Shown one piece after another: positions 35,796 through 46,636 of a DNA stretch of 64,000 nt. Each line of letters opens with the position of its first letter. Positions within the stretch are counted from its first letter, which is position 1. The translations under genes were made by a program, and so were the position numbers. This DNA comes from an uncultured Shewanella sp. (GTDB taxonomy: Bacteria > Pseudomonadota > Gammaproteobacteria > Enterobacterales > Shewanellaceae), in contig NZ_CANMWS010000006.1 of the NCBI RefSeq assembly GCF_947501665.1, positions 1 to 64,000 on the forward strand. Direction: 5' to 3'. The notes under the pieces are model-generated. The model worked only from the letters and a program-made list of their open reading frames with translations. It was not told the DNA's origin and made no database searches.

Positions 35796-37292
35796 TTAGC
35801 GTGCCTCATCCTGAGCTAAAGCCTTGGTCCATTTGATGTTTATGGTATTGTTAGTGTGTGGCGTGGTTATATTCTTATTTAAAGAGTCTGATTTTTCTGA
35901 CATGAGCTCAGGTATTTGCACAGACTCGCTTTCAGATAGCCCCAGCATATTTTTGGCTCTATGTAATAAACCATTAATATTGAATGTTTCTAGCGCATTA
36001 GCGATCACAGATGGCGACTCTGGAATATCCAGTGCAATAACATTATCAAGTTGAGTGCGTAAAATTAGGCTATTTTTCACTTTGTCGGCCACTGGGGGCG
36101 TAAGAACGGCATCGCCATCGATTAAAGGCACTTTAGCGTGATAGCGGTAACTGCTTATATTCGACTGCCCACTGTTATTCCAATTAACATCAAAATTCGC
36201 ACTCACTTCATACAAGTGACCCTGAATATCGAAACTAAAGAGACGTTCTTCAACCATCACTGGCCCGGCAATCATGCTGTTTAATGGGGTTTGGCTATTA
36301 GGCTGAGTGGTTAGGCATTGCAAATCAGTACCATCAATATGAATACGGCAAATTTCCCCGCTGCCATCGAGACTCGCCACACCAAAATATAAATGCTCTG
36401 TTTGATGAGCATCAGCAAGTTGCAATATGGGCTGATTCGCCACCATGCCATTAAGCGCTTGGGTCCATATCAACTCCCCAGAGTCACTGACGCGAGACAG
36501 TTTATTGTCATGCTGGGGGATGATATGTAAATTATCGCCATCGGTTAGGGTTATTGATAAGAGTGCTCGCTCAATGGGCAGCATAGTTTCATTTTGATCT
36601 AGCACCAGCGCCAGTAAGGGCTGAGTATAAGTGTCTGGCTGAGCTTGGGTTTGAAAATCAGGCATAACAGCGGCAGGCGATACTGTGAGGGTTTGTTGAT
36701 AAGTATTTTCAAAGCCTGTCGCCGTTAAAGTGAATTCAGTTATTTTGTTGATATAAAAATTTTGCAGACCTTCTTTCAGGTAACTTTTAAAACGATGGCC
36801 TTGATTACTAGTGATATTAAGCTCAATGGCAGATGAAACATTCCAAGCAAGACTCACTCTTTGGCCACGTTCTACAGCATGATAGGAGCTGCTAAAACGG
36901 CTTATCATCAACTCGCCGTCGACGGTATTATTGACGGTTTTCCAGTCAGAGCAGCCATACTGATCACAGGCACTGACTCTAAATTGTGGGCCATTATTCT
37001 GTGAGGTTTGATATTGATTAGTTAGAATATTATCAGAAAGTAAAACCCACTCCCCATCTACCCAATGCTCTAACTTAAAACGGTGACCACTACTGGCATC
37101 CCAAGCTAATAAATAATTGGATGCGGTTTGCATCATTGAAAAAGAAAGAGGAACAGCTGGTTGCCTGTCAATAGGAATAATAATGGTAATGTCACCCACG
37201 CCAATAGGGGCATAGGCTTGCTCAAAGGTTTCAGCATGAGCACTGACACTTAAAAACAGTACAAAAAAAGCACAAATCCATTGTTTAGCCAT
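35796..37292 (-). CDS. Exported partner protein upstream of the RHS toxin
   Basis: The protein is about 498 aa with a signal peptide (WICAFFVLFLSVSAHA). The N-terminal half has Fn3/Ig-like beta domains (SFSMMQTASNYLLAWDASSG; NNGPQFRVSACDQYGCSDW). The second half resembles part of a PQQ-like beta-propeller (DNKLSRVSDSGELIWTQALN). These same domain types occur in the N-terminal region of the RHS protein, so the two may share origin or bind each other. The stop is directly followed by the RHS start, so they form an operon. The ATG at 37292 is chosen because it puts the signal peptide first; a GTG lies at 37322. Function is unknown, possibly surface presentation or export of the toxin. Confidence 0.68.
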   Translation of the reverse strand: MAKQWICAFFVLFLSVSAHAETFEQAYAPIGVGDITIIIPIDRQPAVPLSFSMMQTASNYLLAWDASSGHRFKLEHWVDGEWVLLSDNILTNQYQTSQNNGPQFRVSACDQYGCSDWKTVNNTVDGELMISRFSSSYHAVERGQRVSLAWNVSSAIELNITSNQGHRFKSYLKEGLQNFYINKITEFTLTATGFENTYQQTLTVSPAAVMPDFQTQAQPDTYTQPLLALVLDQNETMLPIERALLSITLTDGDNLHIIPQHDNKLSRVSDSGELIWTQALNGMVANQPILQLADAHQTEHLYFGVASLDGSGEICRIHIDGTDLQCLTTQPNSQTPLNSMIAGPVMVEERLFSFDIQGHLYEVSANFDVNWNNSGQSNISSYRYHAKVPLIDGDAVLTPPVADKVKNSLILRTQLDNVIALDIPESPSVIANALETFNINGLLHRAKNMLGLSESESVQIPELMSEKSDSLNKNITTPHTNNTINIKWTKALAQDEAR

Positions 37293-37322
37293 AACAACCC
37301 ACTCAAATATCCATTTAGACAC

Positions 37323-37680
37323 ATTTTTGACTGGCGCAATTTACACACTTAACAAAAACAAATCAATATATTTATTAACAAAGGTAACAATTAAGTCTCA
37401 ATTAAAACCTAAAAAATACAATGATGTGGCCTTGTATGGATCGGTGAACACTTTGTGCTATTGAGAATTTGGCTATTTGGGGAGTTAACAACATAGATTA
37501 ACAAGATGGATTAACAAAAAAGTCGCTTAAACAAAACCAGCGAAGAACGGTTAGTCAAGCAATTGAATTCTAAGTAATACGGATAATTGAAAATGAAGAA
37601 AGTATTTAATAAAGGAAGCACTTCAAGAAAGAAGCGCTGAAGCAAGACTAAATGGATTGGCTGTCACTCAAGGCCTCGAG
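37323..37680. other. Gene-free region upstream of the RHS operon
   Basis: AT-rich sequence holding the likely promoter of the RHS operon. No gene, operator or strong terminator was recognised. Short direct repeats with GATTAACAA occur near 37490-37520. Confidence 0.4.
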
Positions 37681-38106
37681 TTAACGATACTTTCTCAAAT
37701 GTTCATCGTTATTCACTTCAGGCTTAATAGGGGCTTCGATGACTTTTAAATGATCCATCAAGTGAGACACCAGCAAGGTGATAATGGATAAAATCAATAC
37801 AGGAATGGCAATATTTTTATAGTCGGGTAGCCAATAATACCCCCCAAGCGCTGATGCACCGATATAAAAACCCATGATTTTTAACCGCGTTAATATAGGA
37901 TTTCGGCCTAGCCATGCCTCACAAAGTGGGCACTGAATTTGTGCATTGAGGCCCTTGTTTCTCTGGTTTTCAACCTTACTCACATTAAAATGTTTATGGC
38001 AATGGGTACATAACACGGCAGCGACTCTCTCTTTACTGAGCGATTGCATACACTTTTGCATCAAACTCAGCCATAAAAAATGACAAAGGAGTATAGCAAA
38101 AATCAC
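37681..38106 (-). CDS. Small membrane protein with zinc-ribbon-like Cys pairs
   Basis: The product is up to 141 aa. It has LCTHCHKHF and QCPLCEAWLG (two CxxC pairs about 28 residues apart, a zinc-ribbon pattern) followed by two predicted membrane segments (IMGFYIGASALGGYYWL and IAIPVLILSIITLLVSHL). The first 15 residues may not be translated; an ATG at 38061 gives a 126-aa protein starting MQKCMQSL. I do not recognise a named family. It is divergent from the MscS gene. Confidence 0.6.
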   Translation of the reverse strand: MIFAILLCHFLWLSLMQKCMQSLSKERVAAVLCTHCHKHFNVSKVENQRNKGLNAQIQCPLCEAWLGRNPILTRLKIMGFYIGASALGGYYWLPDYKNIAIPVLILSIITLLVSHLMDHLKVIEAPIKPEVNNDEHLRKYR

Positions 38107-38210
38107 AGGAAAGGTTTACCGCTATTATCACTTTCACTCTGCTTTACATATTTACGTCTAAAATGAGTATGACACAAATACGCTCTCAATATTGACACAG
38201 GAACCATGCC

Positions 38211-39887
38211 ATGCGAGGAACGCCCCGATTTTCCCCATACCGTTTGTTTTTCCTTTTATCGATTGCCATTATTCTTAGCCATCTTCCAGTATCTGCCAAT
38301 ACCGCCGACGAAGAATCCCCCAAGATAAACAGTCAACAAGTGATTGCCAGTCTTGATAAAACCCAAGCCATTATCGATAAAGACATCAATCGACTCGCTC
38401 AAGCTAAAGGTGAAATGAAGGCCATTATTCAATACCGTATTAAGCAGTATTCCATGTTAATGCATGAACAAATTCAACAACTCATGGACTCCGACACCTT
38501 TGATAAAAGCCGCTTGCCACCTTATGTGAAAAAACATGTCAGTTTTATTAATCGTGTTGATGATTACTTTACTAAAGAATTAATACAAATTAAACAAATT
38601 CTTGGCAGCGATAATGACGCACCACTGATGGATAAACTGGCATTATTAGACCGCCAACGAGACCGTTTATATCGATTTAAATGGGAAGCCCTCAAGTGGG
38701 CGCAGCAATTAAATATTGATACGTTAGCACAGCAACAAGCGTTAATTGCGCAAATACAAGATCGCGGTGATGCGCTTAACAGCTTAATCCACTACACACA
38801 AGAAAGACTCGCTATTGCCATTGATAATGAAAGTGCGAATAAAGACAGTGGTAATCAAGAAAATAACAAAACCAATACCCTCATATTATCCTTAAATAAA
38901 TCCCTGAATCAATATTCAAATAACTTGGCCGACATTATTGTGTTATTGGACGATCTGCAACAAGAAACCAGTGAGCTTAAACAAACCTTATTTGAAATTT
39001 CCGGTAATATTACGCAAGATATTCTCAATTTTGATGTGGCCAGTAGCCTATTACAAGAGTGGGTTATTTCAGGCAAAAAACAATTAATTGAACACGGTCC
39101 AAGCCTCACCTTTAAAGTCGTGGTGTTTGTCTTCATCCTGTTTTTTGCCTACTTCCTAGGGAAAATGGTGAGCCGTTTAGTTAAAAAAACTGTGAATAAT
39201 TCAAGCCTCAACTTCAGTCAACTGCTGCAAGAGTTTTTTGTCAGTTTGTCGGGCAAAATCATTTTCATTTTTGGATTATTATTTGCCCTATCACAACTGG
39301 GCATACAAATGGGCCCATTATTGGCAGGCTTTGGGATTGCAGGGATTATTATCGGTTTTGCATTGCAAGATACGTTATCTAACTTTGCATCCGGCATGAT
39401 GATTTTAATTTACCGCCCATTTGATTTAGGTGACAGTGTGCGCACAGCGGGCGTGGCAGGCAGTGTTTGCCACATGAGTCTGGTTTCTACCACCATCAAC
39501 ACCTTTGACAATCAGCGATTGATCATTCCTAACAATAAAATTTGGGGCGATATCATCCATAATATCAGTGTCGAAACACACAGAAGAGTGGATATGGTGT
39601 TTGGTATGAGTTACCAAGACGATATTGAACAAACTGAACAACTGTTACTTAAGATTATTGAAGCCCACCCTCATGTGTTAACCGATCCCGCTCCAGTGGT
39701 TAAACTGCATACTTTAGGTGACTCAGCCATTGAGTTTATTGTGAGACCTTGGAGCCTTACCGAACATTATTGGGAGGTGTATTGGGATATTACTCGAGAG
39801 GTAAAACTTAACTTTGACAAAGAAGGGATCAGCATTCCTTTCCCACAACGTGATGTGCATTTATATAATGCCAATTTAATTAAATAA
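38211..39887 (+). CDS. MscS-family mechanosensitive ion channel with periplasmic helical domain
   Basis: The 558-aa protein has a signal-like N-terminus (FFLLSIAIILSHLPVSA), a long helical, probably coiled-coil region (about 40-290), and three membrane segments ending in the pore helix (GFGIAGIIIGFALQDTLSNF, with SGMMILIYRPFDLGD). The MscS beta and alpha/beta cytoplasmic domains complete it. Members open under membrane tension to release solutes on osmotic downshock. The large N-terminal extension places it with the bigger MscS-like proteins rather than with MscS itself. AGGA is eight bases before the ATG. Confidence 0.9.
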   Translation: MRGTPRFSPYRLFFLLSIAIILSHLPVSANTADEESPKINSQQVIASLDKTQAIIDKDINRLAQAKGEMKAIIQYRIKQYSMLMHEQIQQLMDSDTFDKSRLPPYVKKHVSFINRVDDYFTKELIQIKQILGSDNDAPLMDKLALLDRQRDRLYRFKWEALKWAQQLNIDTLAQQQALIAQIQDRGDALNSLIHYTQERLAIAIDNESANKDSGNQENNKTNTLILSLNKSLNQYSNNLADIIVLLDDLQQETSELKQTLFEISGNITQDILNFDVASSLLQEWVISGKKQLIEHGPSLTFKVVVFVFILFFAYFLGKMVSRLVKKTVNNSSLNFSQLLQEFFVSLSGKIIFIFGLLFALSQLGIQMGPLLAGFGIAGIIIGFALQDTLSNFASGMMILIYRPFDLGDSVRTAGVAGSVCHMSLVSTTINTFDNQRLIIPNNKIWGDIIHNISVETHRRVDMVFGMSYQDDIEQTEQLLLKIIEAHPHVLTDPAPVVKLHTLGDSAIEFIVRPWSLTEHYWEVYWDITREVKLNFDKEGISIPFPQRDVHLYNANLIK

Positions 39888-40163
39888 TTGTTCAATTTAG
39901 AACCTCTCAGAAATTTCAATACAATACACATGAATGAAAAAATGCTTGTTCCCTTGTGAAATACGCAACACAGAAGTGGTAATGCCTGAGAGGCTCACCA
40001 GTGCGGCTTGCAAAACTCGCTACACTGCATTAGTGACTTTTGATATAGAATAACTATTAGCTTCAAGTCACCGCCTTGTCTATCGTATTTTGATGTCCCG
40101 CTGAATGATCGCCTACTTAATCAAATTGGTATAATGACCCCCATTGCCAAACGCACAATAAAA
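39888..40163. other. Gene-free interval with possible dispersed repeat
   Basis: No gene. The stretch near 39990-40130 includes TAGAATAACTAT (near 40043), found in reverse orientation near 7282, and CTGAATGATCGCC near 40098. It may be a member of an intergenic repeat family. Confidence 0.35.
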
Positions 40164-40196
40164 ACAAAAAAAGGAGCAATCTTTGCTCCTTTTTAT
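40164..40196. terminator. Bidirectional rho-independent terminator
   Basis: GGAGCAA and TTGCTCC form a 7-bp stem with a 3-base loop, flanked by an A run and a T run. It lies between the convergent MscS-like and MaoC-like genes and can serve both. Confidence 0.85.
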
Positions 40197-40231
40197 TCGA
40201 TGGCAATAACTGAGTTTTACATCAATGACGT

Positions 40232-41101
40232 TTATTCAATAAAATGAATTTCACCTGATAAATGTGGACGGCGACCTTTATGATCACGCAATTCAAACAC
40301 TAAATTATCATTGGTTTTTTCCACATCAAAACTGACTTCTGATGGCATAAATAATGGCAGTTTAAACTCCACTTCGACTTTACAAGCACGATCGCCAATC
40401 TCTGGCATCATTTGTGCGATGCAACGCCCTTTAGACCACATACCATGTACCAGACCGCGCTCAAAACCAAAACGTTTTGAGAAAAACGGATGTAAATGGA
40501 TCAGGTTATAATCACCCGATGCCTTTGCATAACGACGACCAATATCTTCTGGCAAGCTCCAATTAACAGGCTGCGCCCAATTCATATCATTGGCTTTTGG
40601 CGGTCTTACGCGACGTTTAGGGCCTTCAATTCGATACAAATAAGTCGACAACGACTCCCATACTAGCTCACCGTCCACTTTTGCTTTAGACAAAAAATCA
40701 AATTCTAAGCCAGCATCGGTCATTTTGCTGGTCACCACAGCACATTCAATGTCATAACGCTCATCAATACCTAAAGCACGGTATTGTGTAATACTGTTTT
40801 TTAAATGAATAATGCCTAATAAAGGGAAAGTAATGCCCTCATGGGTAAAAATACTGGCGTGGAGGCGAAAAGACACCACATACAAATAAGTTAACGGAAT
40901 GGTTTTTCCGTCAAACTCGAACCCGCAGACTTTAGCGTAACGTGCTACTTTATTTCTTGCTAATTTAACCTGCTCTGTCGCCACCGAAATATAAGGCAGA
41001 GGTTGTTCATCCCACCCCGGTTTTCGCACGAAAAAAATCTTGCGATAGAGGGAAAGTAATGAAGGGATGCCTTTCAAATCAACACGATATTCTTTATTCA
41101 A
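40232..41101 (-). CDS. MaoC-like (hot-dog fold) acyl dehydratase family protein
   Basis: The 289-aa protein has a C-terminal MaoC-type hydratase domain with the catalytic pattern ASGDYNLIHLHPFFSKRFGF (Asp and His at the usual spacing) and GLVHGMW. The N-terminal half looks like a second, degenerate hot-dog domain. Such proteins hydrate enoyl-acyl thioesters; the physiological substrate is unclear. It stands alone with its own promoter region upstream. Confidence 0.8.
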   Translation of the reverse strand: MNKEYRVDLKGIPSLLSLYRKIFFVRKPGWDEQPLPYISVATEQVKLARNKVARYAKVCGFEFDGKTIPLTYLYVVSFRLHASIFTHEGITFPLLGIIHLKNSITQYRALGIDERYDIECAVVTSKMTDAGLEFDFLSKAKVDGELVWESLSTYLYRIEGPKRRVRPPKANDMNWAQPVNWSLPEDIGRRYAKASGDYNLIHLHPFFSKRFGFERGLVHGMWSKGRCIAQMMPEIGDRACKVEVEFKLPLFMPSEVSFDVEKTNDNLVFELRDHKGRRPHLSGEIHFIE

Positions 41102-41581
41102 ACTAAGCTAACCTTTAAAATAAACTAACTACGTTGCACATATTCAGCCGCGTACTATACCTCAAAGCTTACTCACAGCCCACCCAAATTCCTTATTGCT
41201 ATTATTAACTAACCTAATTTTGACGTAAATAGCAACACTTTTTCACTGCTTTTATGCATAATATCCAGAGAAAACATTACAAAAGTGAAAGATTGCACAA
41301 GGTGCAACAAAGTACGCATTTTTTTGTTACAGATTATGATATACCCGCGAGACTTCAAGTTGCGGCTCAAAGCACACATTCCAGCCTAATTCTTACCTAG
41401 GCCCTAGTTATCTATTCAATATTGACTAATATTATGGTGTAATGCGCAGTTAAATTTGAAAGGTCATGTGCCGTAAATGTAATTCACTCTTTTTACATCA
41501 CCCGCACTGATTAAATGAGACTTAATCAACACATTGGCTCTATGCCCAGACCTTACATCGCCAGTTTATAGGAATACACAC
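41102..41581. other. Divergent intergenic region upstream of ubiE
   Basis: About 480 bp with promoters for the MaoC-like gene and the ubi operon. The reading frame of ubiE is open from 41534, but no ribosome-binding site supports it. No known operator or RNA gene was recognised. Confidence 0.45.
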
Positions 41582-42337
41582 ATGCCAGAAGATAGCCCTA
41601 ACAGCACCCATTTCGGTTATAAGACTATCGATATTGATAAAAAAGAAGATATGGTTGCTGGTGTGTTTCACTCTGTCGCCGCCAAATATGACATTATGAA
41701 TGATGTGATGTCTTTTGGTATTCACCGTATGTGGAAACGTTTTACTATTGAGAGTGCTGCACCAAGAAGCGGAATGAAAGTGCTTGATTTAGCAGGGGGC
41801 ACAGGAGATTTAACCGCCAAATTTTCTCGTATTGTTGGTCCCACTGGCCAAGTGGTCCTCGCCGATATTAATGATTCTATGCTTAAAGTTGGTCGTGACA
41901 AACTCAGGGATAAAGGTATTGTCAATAACGTCAATTATGTGCAAGCCAATGCTGAAGCTTTACCTTTCCCCGATAATCATTTTGATATTATCACGATTGC
42001 TTTTGGATTGCGTAATGTGACCAATAAAGATGCGGCTATCGCCTCGATGTTAAGGGTCTTAAAACCAGGAGGAAAGCTATTAATTCTTGAGTTTTCTAAA
42101 CCTCAACATGAAGTCATGCGTAAAATCTATGATCTCTATAGTTTTAAAATCTTACCCAAAATGGGCAAAGTCATTACCCAAGACGCTGATAGTTACGAGT
42201 ATTTAGCTGAATCCATTCGTATGCACCCCGATCAAGAAACATTAAAGCAAATGATGACAGATGCAGGCTTTGAGCAAGTGACCTATACCAATATGACTGA
42301 CGGTATTGTCGCTTTACATAAAGGTTATAAGTTTTAA
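41582..42337 (+). CDS. ubiE: Ubiquinone/menaquinone C-methyltransferase UbiE
   Basis: The 251-aa SAM-dependent methyltransferase acts in both ubiquinone and menaquinone synthesis. Motif I is [11 protein letters not shown] and the UbiE signature is [34 protein letters not shown] is typical. The ATG at 41582 has AGGA upstream and gives exactly the usual family length. It is the first gene of ubiE-ubiJ-ubiB. Confidence 0.97.
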   Translation: MPEDSPNSTHFGYKTIDIDKKEDMVAGVFHSVAAKYDIMNDVMSFGIHRMWKRFTIESAAPRSGMKVLDLAGGTGDLTAKFSRIVGPTGQVVLADINDSMLKVGRDKLRDKGIVNNVNYVQANAEALPFPDNHFDIITIAFGLRNVTNKDAAIASMLRVLKPGGKLLILEFSKPQHEVMRKIYDLYSFKILPKMGKVITQDADSYEYLAESIRMHPDQETLKQMMTDAGFEQVTYTNMTDGIVALHKGYKF

Positions 42338-42361
42338 TCACTTGGACTATGAATCAAGCCT

Positions 42362-42979
42362 ATGAAACGTGAACTCAGCTTACTGCTTTGCGGCGCAATA
42401 GAAACAAGCTTCAAACAATTAATTGCCCAATCTCCCGAAGCTTATGCCAATTGCCGTGAGCTACATCATCAAGTTATTGGTATCAAGTTAAGCCAATTAC
42501 CTTGGACATTATATTTTATTTTTGCCGATGAAATTGTGGTGCTGAGCCAATACGAAGGTAAAGTGGCCACAAGAGTCAATGTGGATCTCACCACATTATA
42601 CCAATTGAGAGAAGGGGCAAATTTAACTGAGCTCATTAAACAAGATAGGTTAAGCCTTGAAGGTGATTTAAGCGTTTTGCAAAGTTTTAGTCGCTTTATT
42701 CAAACCTTAAAATTTGATATTGCCGAACCTTTATCGCGTTATTTAGGTGATGCACCGACTCATATGCTCACGCGCCATGCTAAACAAACCCAACAAGGGC
42801 TTTTGAAAGTATTTCATAAAACACAGTCTCACCTCGCTCAATTGGCCACTGAAGAGTATCGTATTGCCCCCCACAAACTGGAATACATACAATTTAGTGA
42901 TCATGTTGACAGTTTGCACCAAGATCTGGAACAACTCAGCCAAAGGATCAAACACCTCAGCCACAAGGTAACCCAATAA
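42362..42979 (+). CDS. ubiJ: Ubiquinone biosynthesis accessory factor UbiJ
   Basis: The 205-aa protein has an N-terminal SCP2-like lipid-binding domain ([20 protein letters not shown], then [12 protein letters not shown]) and a C-terminal helical region ([20 protein letters not shown]). UbiJ binds ubiquinone intermediates and assists the soluble Ubi complex with UbiK. It lies between ubiE and ubiB, with only 2 bp before ubiB. Confidence 0.93.
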   Translation: MKRELSLLLCGAIETSFKQLIAQSPEAYANCRELHHQVIGIKLSQLPWTLYFIFADEIVVLSQYEGKVATRVNVDLTTLYQLREGANLTELIKQDRLSLEGDLSVLQSFSRFIQTLKFDIAEPLSRYLGDAPTHMLTRHAKQTQQGLLKVFHKTQSHLAQLATEEYRIAPHKLEYIQFSDHVDSLHQDLEQLSQRIKHLSHKVTQ

Positions 42980-42981
42980 AA

Positions 42982-44631
42982 ATGAGTACCAGTAGTTTTC
43001 GCCGCGCTTATCAAGTCATTAAAACCACACTTCATTACGGACTCGATGAGCTTTTGCCAGCCAAATTGACACCTTGGTATTTTCGTTTACTCAGGCGTTG
43101 TTTATTTTGGCTAACAAATCAACACAAAAACAGTGCTGGCGGTGAACGCTTAAAATTGGCCATGCAAGAACTCGGGCCGGTTTATATTAAATTTGGGCAA
43201 ATGTTATCCACTCGGCGGGACTTGTTAACCGATGAATGGGCCAATGAACTGTCTATGTTACAGGACAGAGTTCCCCCCTTTTCAACAGCTTTAGCCAGGG
43301 CGGCCATTGAAGCCGAGCTCAATGGTCCCATTGAATCGTTATTTGATGACTTTGATGATACGCCGCTAGCATCAGCATCTATTTCGCAAGTGCATACTGC
43401 CACTCTCAAAGCCAATGGTAAAGCCGTAGTATTGAAAGTATTACGTCCCGATGTGGAAGATAAAGTCAGTGCTGACTTACACCTAATGAAACGCGTTGCA
43501 CGGTTACTTGATACCCTACTTGGACCTAATAATCGCCTGCGTCCTGTGGAGGTCATTGAAGATTACCGCACCACTATCGAAGGTGAGCTTAACCTTAAAT
43601 TAGAAGCATTAAATGCCATCAAATTAAGAAATAACTTTCTTCACTCAAAAACATTATACATTCCGTATATGTATGAGGAATTGTGTTTTACGCGTTTAAT
43701 CGTCATGGAACGCATTGACGCTGTTTCAGTGTCTGATATTACGGGATTGAAGGCACAAGGGACGAACTTTAAGCTGCTTGCTGAACGCGGCGTCGAACTG
43801 TTTTTTACCCAAGTGTTTAGAGATAATTTTTTTCATGCCGATATGCACCCAGGAAACATCTTTGTCAGCCGAGAGACCCCTAACGATCCCAAATATATTG
43901 GCCTTGATTTTGGTATTATGGGCACGCTCACCAATGAAGACAAACGCTATTTGGCCGAAAATTTCTTAGCTTTTTTTAATCGTGACTATCGCCGAATCGC
44001 TCAATTATATATTGAATCGGGCTGGGTATCACCGGACACTGATATTAGCGCCTTTGAGCAAGCGGTCAAAGTGGTTTGTGAGCCCATGTTTAACAAACCT
44101 CTTAATGAAATCTCTTTTGGTCATGTACTGCTTGAATTGTTTAGAATTGCCAGACGCTTTGATATGGTGGTGCAACCTCAACTTGTCCTGCTTGAAAAAA
44201 CGTTACTTTATATCGAAGGATTAGGCCGCCAACTCTACCCTCAACTCGATCTTTGGCAAACAGCCAAACCCTTTTTAGAAGATTGGGTGGCCGAACAAGT
44301 GGGCCCAAAAGCCTTATACAAGAAAACCAAAGAAAAGCTGCCTTATTGGGCCGATAAACTTCCTGAGTTGCCAGAACTGATTTACGATAATTTGAAAGTA
44401 GGCCGCAATTTTGTCAATTCACAAAACCAGCTGCTTGAACGATATTTAAAACAGCAACAGAAAACCCATAAAAGCCATTTTTTATTGATCACCGCAGCGG
44501 TTTTAGTCCTCAGTGGTGTCATGCTGTTTAATAATGGGGTGACACCTTGGATAACCCATAACTGTATTGCTGGAGGTATTGTAACTTGGCTTGTGGGTTG
44601 GTTCAGCCGCCCAAAAAGTGGTAAATTTTAA
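42982..44631 (+). CDS. ubiB: Ubiquinone biosynthesis protein UbiB (ADCK-like ATPase)
   Basis: The 549-aa protein has the atypical kinase signatures of the UbiB family: KFGQ in [14 protein letters not shown], Ala-rich nucleotide loop [11 protein letters not shown], the lysine in [10 protein letters not shown], catalytic [10 protein letters not shown] and metal-binding GLDFGIMG. Two C-terminal hydrophobic segments ([17 protein letters not shown] and [14 protein letters not shown]) anchor it to the inner membrane. It is thought to use ATP hydrolysis to extract lipid precursors for ubiquinone synthesis. Confidence 0.96.
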   Translation: MSTSSFRRAYQVIKTTLHYGLDELLPAKLTPWYFRLLRRCLFWLTNQHKNSAGGERLKLAMQELGPVYIKFGQMLSTRRDLLTDEWANELSMLQDRVPPFSTALARAAIEAELNGPIESLFDDFDDTPLASASISQVHTATLKANGKAVVLKVLRPDVEDKVSADLHLMKRVARLLDTLLGPNNRLRPVEVIEDYRTTIEGELNLKLEALNAIKLRNNFLHSKTLYIPYMYEELCFTRLIVMERIDAVSVSDITGLKAQGTNFKLLAERGVELFFTQVFRDNFFHADMHPGNIFVSRETPNDPKYIGLDFGIMGTLTNEDKRYLAENFLAFFNRDYRRIAQLYIESGWVSPDTDISAFEQAVKVVCEPMFNKPLNEISFGHVLLELFRIARRFDMVVQPQLVLLEKTLLYIEGLGRQLYPQLDLWQTAKPFLEDWVAEQVGPKALYKKTKEKLPYWADKLPELPELIYDNLKVGRNFVNSQNQLLERYLKQQQKTHKSHFLLITAAVLVLSGVMLFNNGVTPWITHNCIAGGIVTWLVGWFSRPKSGKF

Positions 44632-45196
44632 CTTCACCTCTCACTACCCCCGCTCAAAGTGTGAACAAAAGATGAAATATTGTTAGCTCAAACTGACCTT
44701 CTTGAGCTGACTATATTCATTTGCAATATAAATAACACATTGACCCAAATAACTTGAAGATATGCCATTTAGCTGGAATGAAAGCCGTTTTGGGCACTTC
44801 ATTACGTTAATGGCTTAAAATACTCAGTTTAAATTTGATAACACAAGATCAAAATACCCCCTCTTTATAAATAAAAATCAACCTTTTACAATCCCGTAAA
44901 AAGACTCACTTCAGCCTGATGTCGCCTTAGTCGCCAATTGCATTCTGTTAATAATACGCCTCAAACTACAACCTTATTATCCACTGTGAAAATCACTCCC
45001 TTTTATGAAAATTTAAAAATGAACCGCTGTTATTTTCACCCATTGACAACCTTCTTCAAGACACATACTGCCTCATATTTCCCCTTCTGGGACTCATAAA
45101 ATGGTAAATGATTGTTAATCCCATTATGGCGACAGCTGCAATCTTTATGTATTCAGGTATAATGGTCAGTATATCTATATTTTGAGGCATCCTGTT
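44632..45196. other. Gene-free interval between ubiB and tatA
   Basis: About 565 bp. Near 44740-44810 it has CCAAATAACTTGAAGATA and AGCTGGAATGAAA, the latter shared with 7232 and probably part of an intergenic repeat family. No gene or strong terminator was seen. The tat promoter should lie near its right end. Confidence 0.4.
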
Positions 45197-45430
45197 ATGG
45201 GTAACATTAGTATTTGGCAATTGCTGATCATTGCATTAATTGTGGTTCTATTATTTGGTACAAAAAAGTTACGTTCTTTAGGTGGTGATCTTGGTGGCGC
45301 AGTAAAAGGCTTTAAAAATGCCATGTCTAGCGAAGAAGAAAAAAAAGCCATTAAAGAAAACACCCCTGACGATACAGCCAATAAAGCAGACACCACCGCT
45401 GAAAAAGCTGAGTCAAAAGATAAACAATAG
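45197..45430 (+). CDS. tatA: Twin-arginine translocase subunit TatA
   Basis: The 77-aa protein has a short N-terminal membrane helix ([18 protein letters not shown]), the hinge GTKKL, an amphipathic helix ([15 protein letters not shown]) and an acidic tail, all typical of TatA. It forms the pore-like oligomer that moves folded proteins across the inner membrane. The start is the ATG at 45197 with GAGG upstream; an in-frame TTG at 45182 is less likely. It is the first gene of tatABC. Confidence 0.96.
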   Translation: MGNISIWQLLIIALIVVLLFGTKKLRSLGGDLGGAVKGFKNAMSSEEEKKAIKENTPDDTANKADTTAEKAESKDKQ

Positions 45431-45442
45431 GTGTCATGATTT

Positions 45443-45862
45443 ATGTTCGATAGTATCGGCTTTATGGAGTTGCTATTGATTGGCGTTTTGGGCCTAGTCG
45501 TACTTGGCCCAGAAAGGTTGCCTGTCGCAGTGCGCACGATATCTGGTTGGATCCGTACCATGAAAAAAATGGCCAACGCGGTGAAAGATGAACTAGAGCA
45601 AGAACTCAAAATTGAGCAATTACATGCGGATCTCAAAAAAGCAGAACAACAAGGTTTAAAAGAACTCGCACCAGAACTGCAAGAGTCCGTTGACAAGCTT
45701 AAAGAGGCAGCTGATTCGGTTAACCGCCCATACCAAATTGACGATGACTCAAAGCAAATTGATGGTGCTCCTAGCCAACGTCAAGTCGACCCTATCCTCA
45801 CAAGCAAAGAAAAAGACATCAAAACTAAAGCAAATAACCAGTTAGACAAATCTGACGGATAA
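45443..45862 (+). CDS. tatB: Twin-arginine translocase subunit TatB
   Basis: The 139-aa protein has the TatB signature [20 protein letters not shown] and [11 protein letters not shown], then a longer helical region and a polar tail. It forms the substrate receptor complex with TatC. It lies 12 bp after tatA and 3 bp before tatC. Confidence 0.96.
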   Translation: MFDSIGFMELLLIGVLGLVVLGPERLPVAVRTISGWIRTMKKMANAVKDELEQELKIEQLHADLKKAEQQGLKELAPELQESVDKLKEAADSVNRPYQIDDDSKQIDGAPSQRQVDPILTSKEKDIKTKANNQLDKSDG

Positions 45863-45865
45863 TTC

Positions 45866-46636
45866 ATGCCACATCAACAACAACCTTTAATTTCACACTT
45901 GCTGGAATTACGCCAACGTTTATTACACGCCATTGGTAGTATTTTGGTCGTTTTTATCTGCTTAGCTTACTGGTCTAATGATATTTATCACTATATTGCC
46001 ATTCCATTAATGAAGGCAATGCCAGCATCAAGCAGCATGATTGCAACCGATGTGACGGCGCCCTTTTTCACACCGTTCAAATTAACATTAGTGCTGTCTT
46101 TTTTTATCGCCGTACCTTACGTGCTTTATCAAATTTGGGCTTTTGTGGCTCCAGGGCTCTACAAGCATGAAAAGCGGCTAGTCGTTCCTCTACTTTTTAG
46201 CAGTACATTATTATTTTATCTTGGTATCGCCTTCGCTTACTATATTGTCTTTCCTGTTATTTTTGCCTTTTTTACCAGTGTTGCTCCCGAAGGCGTGCAA
46301 ATTGCTACTGACATTAGTAGTTACTTAAGCTTTATTTTAAAATTATTTTTTGCATTTGGTTTAGCCTTTGAGATCCCCATTGCCGTCGTATTGCTTTGTT
46401 GGGCGGGTGTCACCACGCCAGACTCTTTAAAAAATAAGCGCCCCTATATTATTGTCGGCGCCTTTGTGGTGGGCATGTTATTAACTCCTCCTGATATCAT
46501 TTCGCAAACAATGCTGGCTGTTCCTATGCTCATTTTATTTGAATTAGGTCTTTTAGGTGCCCGTTTTTACACACCAAAATCAACCGATGAAGAAGATGAT
46601 ATTGACGACAATCACAATGAGTCTAAAAAGACTTAA
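45866..46636 (+). CDS. tatC: Sec-independent translocase TatC
   Basis: The 256-aa protein has six membrane helices and is the receptor for twin-arginine signal peptides. The N-terminal [10 protein letters not shown] and [20 protein letters not shown] stretches, the [11 protein letters not shown] loop and the conserved FGLAFEIPI glutamate are all present. It closes the tat operon; a hairpin without T tract (CGATCGCCA/TGGCGATCG, 46656-46680) follows. Confidence 0.97.
   Translation: MPHQQQPLISHLLELRQRLLHAIGSILVVFICLAYWSNDIYHYIAIPLMKAMPASSSMIATDVTAPFFTPFKLTLVLSFFIAVPYVLYQIWAFVAPGLYKHEKRLVVPLLFSSTLLFYLGIAFAYYIVFPVIFAFFTSVAPEGVQIATDISSYLSFILKLFFAFGLAFEIPIAVVLLCWAGVTTPDSLKNKRPYIIVGAFVVGMLLTPPDIISQTMLAVPMLILFELGLLGARFYTPKSTDEEDDIDDNHNESKKT

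Noticed and set aside
45175..45696. Minus-strand open frame of 173 codons
   Set aside because: It is antisense to tatA and tatB, which are certain.
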